Origin: Acanthaster planci | Lineage: Eukaryota; Echinodermata; Asteroidea; Valvatida; Acanthasteridae | Direction: 5' to 3' | DNA: 64,000 nucleotides | NCBI RefSeq assembly: GCF_001949145.1 | Contig: NW_019091569.1 | Span: forward strand, 132,397 to 196,396 | Part shown: piece by piece, positions 56,708 through 64,000 of the stretch | Layout: each line of letters begins with the position of its first letter | Numbering within the stretch: the first letter of the stretch is position 1 | Program-made: the position numbers and the translations under genes | Notes under the pieces: generated by a model | The model's input: only the letters and a program-made list of their open reading frames with translations | Database searches by the model: none | Told to the model about the DNA's origin: nothing

Positions 56708-57586
56708 ATGTTAAATCGTTTTTTTCAGGTTCAAAAAAATGAAACTAATTTGAGTTTATTTGAATTTTTAGTATTAAAAATAAAAAATATTGAAAAAATA
56801 GATTATTGTTTTAAAAATAAAATGGTTTATTTGAATAAAAAAATCGGAGAAAAAGATTCAGTTTTAAAGGAATATTGTCAGATTTGTCTATTCATAAGTG
56901 AAAGCGAAAAACAAGCTTATTTTCAAACGAATACTCCTCAAATTTTACATAGTGATGATAATTTTTTAGTCATTAACAAACCTCACGGTATGATTATTGA
57001 AAGCAATTCACGACATCAAAAAAATAATATTGTTTTCTTTTTACGTAAAGAGCTGAATTTTTCTCAATTTGAAATTGAGAAAAATGAACCCGTTATTCAT
57101 CGTTTAGACAAACCCACCACTGGTTTATTTTTATTAGCTCGCAATTTAAAAGAAAAAGCATATTTTCAAAATTTAATGAAAAATAGACAAATAAAAAGAA
57201 AATATCTTGCGATAGTTAAAGGTCATTTTAAACAAAAAAATTTTTTAGTTGAAGCCCCCTTACTTAGTCCGGGAAAGTGAAAAAAAGCACAAGTTTCATT
57301 CGCGGGACGAACAGCAATTACTTATTTCCAAGTTCTAGCAACAAACAAGAAATTTACCCTGCTTGAATGCGAGTTAAAAACCGGCCGAACACATCAAATA
57401 CGCCGTCACTTAAAATTTATTGGTTATCCCATTTATCAGGATTCTTTATACGGTACGGGTAAAACTGATTTTTTATTTTTACATTCTTATCACTTGTCTT
57501 TTAATTATAAAAACACTTATAATTTAAAATTTCGCTTATTTCCCCCCAATTATTTTTCACAAATGTTTAACATTAAAACATTATAA
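56708..57586 (+). CDS. RluD/RluC-type pseudouridine synthase
   Basis: The 292-residue protein has a reduced S4-like N-terminal region, LHSDDNFLVINKPHGMII, the catalytic motif PVIHRLDKPTTGLFLLARN (Asp in RLDKxTSG), KRKYLAIVKGHF and TGRTHQIRRHLKFIGYPIYQ. It isomerises uridines in 23S rRNA. Which of the RluA-family targets cannot be read. It starts four bases after lspA. Confidence 0.9.
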
Positions 57587-57616
57587 TTAAAGAGTATAGA
57601 TTATTTCTTTTTTATT

Positions 57617-58519
57617 ATGAAGCCAACTTCTCAATCTATTAAAAATAATAAAAACAACAAAAGTTTTTTTCAAAATTTATCAACACCCGATTTTCAAAAA
57701 ACTCCCTTCTTATTAGTTTTTTTATTTTTGATTTTTGTTTTTAATTTAGTTGTCTTTCTTTTACCTCGGCTTTTGGGTATCACAACGGAATTACCAACTT
57801 ATTTGGTTTTATTTGCTAATCATGCCGGTTCGGTTTTGCACAACAATCAATATTGAAGGTTATTTACATTTTTCTTAGTTGAAAATATGTCGGGTATTTT
57901 TAATATTATTTTTGTTTTCATTTTTTTATGAATTGTTGTTGTAAGAAATTTGTACTTTCAAGAAATTATTTTAGGATCAAAAAAAACAGCCTTTATTGTT
58001 CTCACTGGAATTATTATAGTTGGTTTATTACAAGTATTTTTTACTGTACCAGATGAAATGATTTATCATGGAACTAGTTTTATAAGTTGAATTAGTTTGG
58101 GTTCTATTTTTTGCATTTTTTTGTTTAATGCATCCGGAAATGAACCCCTGAAATCTTTAAGTCGCCGATTATTTATTCGTGGGCTAATATTTTTGCTTAT
58201 TTGAGAATATATTAAATATACAAATGCTCCTTCGCTTTCAAATACGAATAATAGTCTGGTTTGATTATCTACTTTAAATTTTATTTTTCCTGTTATTTCT
58301 TTTGTAATCGGATTTTTATTGTCTTTATTAGCTGATTTAAAAAATTGCACTAAATTGACACAAAATGCTTTACTAGTTTTTTCGGCAGTTTTTTGTCTAT
58401 TTCTGCTTGGTTTTATTATCTTTACCTATATTATGGGATTTAAAGTTTCTACCGATTTGGCTGATAAAATTAGATGTACTTTGGAAACTACTTACTTGAA
58501 ATGAAATATAAGTTGTTAA
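57617..58519 (+). CDS. Membrane protein, possibly rhomboid-like
   Basis: The 300-residue protein has about six to seven membrane segments after a basic, Asn/Lys-rich N-terminus of 25 residues. VLHNNQYWRLFTFFLVENMS with a following hydrophobic helix resembles the rhomboid WRxxT..F.H element, but the His is missing and the GxSG serine is not clear (HGTSFISWISLGS). If related, it is probably not a protease. Its stop codon abuts the rnhC stop on the other strand. Confidence 0.5.
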
Positions 58520-59377
58520 TTAAATTTTTCAACGGTAATTCAATTTAATATAATTTTTTAATTTAGTTTCTCCTCATTTATTTACAAGCATTAAAATTTG
58601 ATTTTTTACATCTGCACTCGCCCCCAAAAGCACCTTAAGATTTAATTTTTTTTCAATTTCTTGAATATTTTTTAAAAAATAATATCGGCTAATAATAGAA
58701 GCCGCACCAACACCAAAATATTTATCTTCGGCTTTTGTAATTAATTGAATTTTATTATTTACTTTTCATTCTCACTTTTTTTTATATTTTTCTCAGGTAT
58801 CGGAATGTACAAATCCATCAATAATAATGTTCTGTCTTTTATCATTAGTTATTTCATTGATCGCTTCAATGTAATAAAAAGTTAATATTTCTTTTAAATT
58901 TTTACCATTTTTGTAATGTTTTGCCAGCATTAAAGGTGTAATGATTTTCGTAACATAATTATTTTTAAAATCTTTGAGTTTTTTTCCTATTTGATTTAAA
59001 ATTTCTCAATTAGAAATTTTTTTTGAGTCTGTTAATCCATACTTTTTATTAAATTCTCAAATTTTTTTATCATAAAAAAAAAGAGTTATAACAATCGGTC
59101 CAAACAAATCCCCGACTCCGGATTCATCTCCTCCTCAATGTTCTTTTTCTTGTATTTTATTTTTATTTAAAATTCGATTTTCTAATAATTCAATAAAAGC
59201 CTCTTTTTCCTTATTCTTGCCCTGAATCAATAAAGTACCGTTTGAATAAATGTGTAATGTGAGATTTTTTAATTTAAATAAATCAAATTCATAGTTTAAA
59301 TTCTTTTTTCTTTCGTAATTTGGAAACAAAGTTTTTATTTTTTTTATTTCAATTGAATCTAATTTAATTTTTTTCAT
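58520..59377 (-). CDS. rnhC: Ribonuclease HIII
   Basis: The 285-residue enzyme starts MKKIKLDSIEIKKIKTLFPN. An N-terminal TBP-like domain (NLTLHIYSNGTLLIQGKNKE) marks RNase HIII; the catalytic domain has GGDESGVGDLFGPIVI (Asp-Glu), LTDSKKIS and IIIDGFVHSD. It removes RNA from RNA-DNA hybrids. It is convergent with the membrane protein on the left, with no spacing, and divergent from the next gene, 74 bases away. Confidence 0.92.
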
Positions 59378-59451
59378 TTAATTCTATTATTTTATTTTTA
59401 TGTATTTTAGGATTAAAATATTAACTGATTATAATAAAATCTCTTATTAGC

Positions 59452-60423
59452 ATGACACTTTGAATTTTACTTTCTTTTTTTTTAATTTTTTTGTTCTTTA
59501 TTTTTTATGTCATATTCATCAATAGTGTATGATTTTATTTTTCTTTTTTTATAACTTTATTTACGATTGGAATATGTTTATTTCTTTTTGAAATTCCAGT
59601 TGTTTATAAAGAAATTATTTCATGAATGTGAAAATACAGTGATTGATTATATGCACATAATTCGAGAGTTAGCTCTTTTTTAATCATCGCTACTCAAAAT
59701 TTAATTTTCATTAAAATGATTTTTGTCGCAATATCTTTTACAATTATGAACCTTTTCGCCTTAATTTTATATTTTCTTTTAATAAGAAGATATTTTATTA
59801 CCGTAATTTCATATAATTTTTTAATTAATTATGGAATTAAAACTTTATTTTTTATTCCCTTTTTATTTTTTTTCCTGAGTTATGTATACTCGCCGTTTGT
59901 AAATTACATTAGTCAGGATAAAAGCTCCAATTTTTCAAATATTGTATCCAAAATTAATTCATCACCGATTTTTCAATTTGGAGGCAACGACAATCAATTT
60001 GTTGCCGATTTTGACTCAGAATTATTCGATGATCCGGAATACGAAATTTTTCAAACTTATAAAAACTGGGATATTCGCTTAATATCTAATTTCATAGAAA
60101 ATTGAGAATCTGCAAATTCTCCCGAAAAAAAAATTAATTATTTAAAACAAATTCGAGCACTTGTTGATAAACTTTTTTCCCCTCTATATTATGCTAGTTT
60201 TGGTGAGTTACCTGCCACATCAGACAAAAATCTAGAAGAATTAATGGATGCCGCCGAGGAAATAGAGGAAATAGAATTAATTTCGGCTCCGTGAGAACGA
60301 ATTAAAATTGATGTTTTGAATTGATTGAAGCAACTTATAACCAATAACTTTGCTACTTTCTTTTTTGTTCCTAATATAGCCGGCGAATGAATGCATTTTG
60401 ATACGGCAACCGGTTCTAATTAA
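59452..60423 (+). CDS. Unrecognised membrane protein
   Basis: The 323-residue protein has two N-terminal membrane segments (about residues 2-26 and 28-48), two more near residues 85-110 and 120-150, and a soluble acidic domain (about 160-300) with EELMDAAEEIEEIELIS. Eight or so Trp are TGA-coded. No family is recognised. It is followed by rsmA with one base between and may be co-transcribed. Confidence 0.7.
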
Positions 60424-60424
60424 A

Positions 60425-61234
60425 ATGTCTTCGATTCTCATCAAGAGGTGGAAACCATCGAAAAAGTGGGGGCAAAATTTTTTAATTAATAAAGAAACAA
60501 GTTCTTTAGTGATTAAGTCTTTTAATCTAAAGAAGAACATTAACATTTTAGAAATAGGGCCTGGTTTTGGTGCTTTAACCGATTTTTTAAATGTTTATGC
60601 AACAAGATTGATTTTAGTAGAAAAAGACTGTGTTTTATATAAGCATTTAATGAATAAATTTAATCAGAATAAAAAAATTAAAATTTGTTATGATGACATA
60701 TTAAATTTCAATTTACTTGATAATTTGAATCAGCTTAAATTTGATGTAGTTGGTAATCTTCCATTTTCTAGTGCAATAAAAATTTTAAAATGATGTTTTA
60801 AAAATAGAATTTTTTTCCATAATTTATATTTATCTTTTTCCGAAAAAGTCGCAAATAAAATTCTTAATTCTCGAAAAAACAATTTATTGAAAATTTTATG
60901 TCAATTAAATTCAAATATAACCAAAGCTTGTTCGATTCCTGCCATTAATTTTAATCCCAAACCAAAAGTCAACGTTGTTTTTATTCACTTTCAGTTAAAA
61001 ACCCCCATTAACCTCGCAAATGATAGTAAATTCATAGATTTTTTAAAATTTTCTTTTCACAATCCTCGAAAAACTTTTATTAACAACATAAAATCAATCA
61101 CCCTTTATGATTTAAGCAAAATATTAAATTTTTTGAATACTCAAAAAATACCTAAAAATATAAGAGCCGAAGATTTAACATTACAAAATTTTATTGACAT
61201 TTATTTTTTTATTATGCAGAAACAAATAAATTAA
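60425..61234 (+). CDS. rsmA: 16S rRNA dimethyladenosine transferase
   Basis: The 269-residue enzyme (KsgA) starts MSSILIKRWKPSKKWGQNFL, the usual KKxxGQNFL motif. ILEIGPGFGALTDFL is the SAM site, LILVEKDCVLY motif II, YDDILNF motif III and VVGNLPFSSAIKILK the catalytic NLPF. FNPKPKVNVVFIHF is the usual PxPKVxSxVxxF. It dimethylates two adenines near the 16S 3' end. Confidence 0.94.
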
Positions 61235-61268
61235 CTTTTTTGTTTTTGTTATTTTTCATAATAATTTT

Positions 61269-61577
61269 ATGATTAATGGAGTATTTTTGATCGGTTATTT
61301 AGAGGAAAAACCTAAAATCTGTGAAAAAAGTAATTTTAATAGTGAATTTAAAATTTATTCATTTACTTTAATAGTTGAACGACCTTTTTTATTAACAGGT
61401 TCTGATCAGATGGAAACGGATTTAGTTCCGATTTTGACTTATGATTTTAATTTAAAAAAATATTCAAACAAATTAGTTGCCAAAATAACTTTGGCAATTA
61501 ACGGACGAATAGTTAATAAAAATAACAAAATATTTGTATTTGCTGACACCGTTCTTTTTTTAGGTAAAAAAAAATAA
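61269..61577 (+). CDS. Small SSB-like OB-fold protein
   Basis: The 102-residue protein resembles single-stranded DNA-binding proteins: NGVFLIGYLEEKPKI matches the N-VxLIGxLTxDPE strand, FKIYSFTLIVERPF the FxLAVxRxF strand, and VAKITLAINGRIVNKNNKIF the GSxVxVxGRI element. It has no acidic C-terminal tail. It could be a secondary SSB or PriB-like protein. Similarity is at the pattern level only. Confidence 0.5.
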   Translation: MINGVFLIGYLEEKPKICEKSNFNSEFKIYSFTLIVERPFLLTGSDQMETDLVPILTYDFNLKKYSNKLVAKITLAINGRIVNKNNKIFVFADTVLFLGKKK

Positions 61578-61617
61578 CCCTCTTTTTTATGTTTTTATGC
61601 TAAAATTTTCTTAATTT

Positions 61618-62259
61618 ATGTTGAATATAATTAAGGTTTTTTTGACATTTCCGCTTTTCTTGTTTTTTTGTTTTCATTTAAGTATTAAAATTTTTAAAAA
61701 GAGAAAAAAAAGCTTTATTTGAAAAGAAGAAGACCGATACTTTTGAGTTAAAAGATTTGCGAGATATTTATTTTGACTATATGGATCAAAATACAAAATA
61801 AGTAATTCTCATCACTGAAATTTCAAGGGAACTTTTGTTTTTATTAATTCATACCGTGAAACAATGCCCTTATTTTTAATTAAAACAAATGATTTCGAAA
61901 CTCAAAGCCCATTTATGTTTTTATTTGATTTTGATTATAAAAAACAAACAAGCTTACTTTTAAGAGCATATTATTCAGTCATTAATCCAATCCAGATTCA
62001 AAAAAACATTAAAAATTTTGAAAAAAGAATTGTCGAAAATTTAAAACATCCGCGAACTGTTTTTTATTTTTTTGATCATATGAAAAAAGAATATTTGAAC
62101 GACATTATTAATCTAATTAATGGAGCTTATGTTAGTACAATAATTACATCCGTTAATTCAAAGAATTCGCCGATTGACATTCAATTCGAAAAACATATTT
62201 CACCACAGAATTTAATTAAACTTGACAAAAAATTTGTTCATAAACAATTACTAAAATAG
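61618..62259 (+). CDS. PlsC-like acyltransferase fold without the HX4D motif
   Basis: The 213-residue protein has an N-terminal membrane segment (about residues 5-22) and then RYFWVKRFARYLFWLYGSKY and FKGTFVFINSYRETMPLFLI. This follows the PlsC layout (RxRWVQRxARxLLxLxGxK..., then GPVIFVxNHxSxLDxxLL). The catalytic H-x4-D is replaced by N-x4-M. Phosphatidic acid synthesis activity is thus unlikely unless another residue substitutes. The rest has no further recognised motif. Confidence 0.55.
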
Positions 62260-62263
62260 AAAA

Positions 62264-63550
62264 ATGAATTTTCTTGATTTGATTAATAAAAGACTAGAAA
62301 AAAAATTACTTACTAAGTCGGATTTTTCTTTTTTAGTAAAAAATTTCGAGAATAAAACAATCTCTGAAAAGCAAATGAAAACATTTTTGCTAAATATCAA
62401 GCAATATGATTTACATGATGAAGAAATTTTAAATTTATTTGCCGCCACTTACGAAAATTCGAAAAAAATTGAATTAAATTCTGATAAAGCTTTTAAAATT
62501 GATAAACATTCTACGGGAGGAGTGGGCGACAAAATTAGTTTAATTTTAATAGGTTTATTTTCTGCCCTCAATATAAAAATGTTTAAATTTTCGGGAGGCT
62601 ATTTAGGGGCAACCGGGGGAACCATCGATAAGTTGAAAGTTTTTCCCAAAATTAAGTTAAATTATACGATTGAAGAATTTAAGCAAAAAAGTAAAAATTC
62701 AAATGTTTTGATTTCCTCGGTGATTGACAACATATGTACATTTGAAACCGAAGTTTATCGATTAAGAAGTTTAACCAAAACCACAAAAAATGTTGGTCTC
62801 ATTTTTAATAGCATTTTAATCAAAAAAATTCTTTTACAAAATGATGGATTATTAATTGACTTAAAAGTAGGGACAGGTTCTTTATTTCGTGATTTAAAAG
62901 AAATTAAACATTTTAAAAATTTGGTTATGAAATTAGCGAAACAATATAATCGACAAATCAAGATTGTTTATAGCGATATGGATCAACCGCTAGGTCAAGC
63001 TATTGGCACCAAAATAGAGGTTTTGGAAGCGATCGATGTATTAAAAGGAGGAGGGCCTGCCGATGTAATTGAATTAAGTACAGAATTAGGTGCGCAAGCA
63101 CTCCTTATGTCTAAACAATTCATTAATTACTCAAAAGCCAAGAAAAAAGTTCAAGATACATTAAAGTCAGGAAAATGTTACGAAGAATTTGTACAAATTA
63201 TGAAAGAACAAAATGTTGATTGACAATCTTTTTTAAAAAAGAAAGAGATTAAAGCTAAATATAGAATAGAAATTAAAGCACCCAAAAAAGGTTATGTTTT
63301 TATTGAAAATAATTCTAAAATAGGATTTTTTTTAAATAAAATTAGTATTAATAAAATTCGAAAAATTAATGAAAATGCGGGAATTATTTTTTATAAAAAA
63401 AATAACGATTTCGTTTATTCAAATGATGTGGTTTTTGTTTTTTATACAGATAAAAACAATCTTGATGAATTTAAAAAAGAAGCTCAAGCGTTATTTTTGA
63501 TTCATTCAAAACCACAAAAAATTCAACCTCTTATTTTAGATTTTAAATAG
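62264..63550 (+). CDS. deoA: Pyrimidine-nucleoside (thymidine) phosphorylase
   Basis: The 428-residue enzyme cleaves thymidine, deoxyuridine or uridine with phosphate. KHSTGGVGDKISLILIGLFS is the phosphate-binding signature, FSGGYLGATGGTIDKLKVFP the pyrimidine site, LKVGTGSLFRDLKEIK and SDMDQPLGQAIGTKIEVLEA follow. A C-terminal alpha/beta domain (KAPKKGYVF) is shortened. Salvage of nucleosides suits a host-dependent organism. It overlaps RNase Y by eight bases in convergent orientation. Confidence 0.92.
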
Positions 63551-64000
63551 TTTTTTCTATTCTTTGTTCTCTTATTACTTTTATGATAACTTCGCCCGGA
63601 ACTTTAAGTTCTTGTTTTAATTTTTGGGCGATTGTCTCGGCTATTTTTTCTGTTTCATATTCATTCACACGCAATGGATCAATAAAGATTCTAATTACTC
63701 TACCGGATTTGACGGCATAACTGCTTTTTACTCCATCAATCGAATTACACACATTTTCAATAGTTTCCATTCTCTTCAGATAGTCTTCCACGACATTGTC
63801 ACGTGCACCTGGTCTCGAAGCCGAAATAGTATCGGCTGCTGATACTAGTAAAGAATAAATATTATTGGCAGGTACATCGCCATGATGCGAATGAATCGCA
63901 TTAATTACAATATCTGATTCTTGGTGTTTTTGCGCCAATTCCACACCAATTTCCACATGCGAGGCATCAACTTCATAATCAATGGCTTTACCAATATCGT
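63543..64000 (-). CDS. rny: Ribonuclease Y, C-terminal part
   Basis: The last 152 residues of this membrane-anchored endoribonuclease are visible; the gene runs off the right edge. The HD-domain Asp begins the visible part (DIGKAIDYEVDASHVEIG), followed by AIHSHHGDVPANNIYSLLVS, AADTISASRPGARDN and the C-terminal GWG-like domain ending PGEVIIKVIREQRIEKTI. RNase Y starts mRNA decay in Firmicutes. Start, membrane helix, coiled coil and KH domain are outside the window. Confidence 0.95.
   Translation of the reverse strand, partial: DIGKAIDYEVDASHVEIGVELAQKHQESDIVINAIHSHHGDVPANNIYSLLVSAADTISASRPGARDNVVEDYLKRMETIENVCNSIDGVKSSYAVKSGRVIRIFIDPLRVNEYETEKIAETIAQKLKQELKVPGEVIIKVIREQRIEKTI

Overview
The window comes from a low-GC mollicute (mycoplasma-like bacterium). 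Dozens of obviously conserved genes, including gyrA, ftsH, dnaB, thrS, ileS and cas1, are interrupted by in-frame TGA exactly where tryptophan is expected, so UGA is read as Trp. The gene order serS-tmk-holB after gyrB-gyrA, the lipoprotein signal and the near absence of intergenic DNA also fit a reduced mollicute genome. I cannot name the species. No tRNA or rRNA gene was found.

Layout. (1) 1-11.3 kb: a type II CRISPR-Cas locus. It holds the 3' part of cas9 (+), an unrecognised membrane-anchored protein (-), a 96-repeat/95-spacer array (2530-8836), then a large Csn2-like ATPase, cas2 and cas1 (all -). (2) 11.35-14.5 kb: the classical origin-flanking operon read on the minus strand, rpmH-rnpA-yidC-jag-tatD, running straight into cas1. 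(3) 14.5-14.7 kb: the probable replication origin, where coding direction switches. It carries three perfect TGTGAAAATA copies, two of them one helical turn apart. (4) 14.7-23.6 kb (+): dnaA, dnaN, a degenerate RecF-like gene, a HAD-like gene, gyrB and gyrA. (5) 23.6-40.5 kb (+): serS, dnaX, tmk, holB, ftsH, gdpP, dnaB, a lipoprotein, ung, an ECF-type S component, cysS, rlmB, a SigH-like sigma factor, secE, nusG, rplK, rplA. (6) 40.5-49.8 kb (+): metG, hpt, thrS, infC-rpmI-rplT, rmuC, pheS-pheT. (7) 49.8-57.6 kb (+): rpmF and the remnant division cluster rsmH, FtsA-like, ftsZ, sepF, ileS, lspA, rluD-like. (8) 57.6-64 kb: two membrane proteins, rnhC (-), rsmA, a small SSB-like protein, a PlsC-like protein without its catalytic motif, a pyrimidine-nucleoside phosphorylase, and the end of RNase Y (-).

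How it fits together. The origin separates two housekeeping blocks. The CRISPR adaptation genes (cas1-cas2-csn2) are appended to the minus-strand block with only 13 bases between tatD and cas1, so they are probably read through from housekeeping promoters. cas9 faces them from the far side of the array.

Most notable observations: a segment of the Cas9 WED region amplified into about four tandem copies; an unusually long Csn2-like protein with an intact Walker A motif; an extra non-cas protein inside the locus; pairs of related spacers, one pair encoding the same peptide through synonymous changes only; and a sigma factor at the ancestral sigH position in a group that usually keeps one sigma factor. 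Several other genes keep their fold but have lost catalytic residues (RecF-like, HAD-like, PlsC-like, possibly rhomboid-like). The array orientation and the tracrRNA could not be settled from this window.
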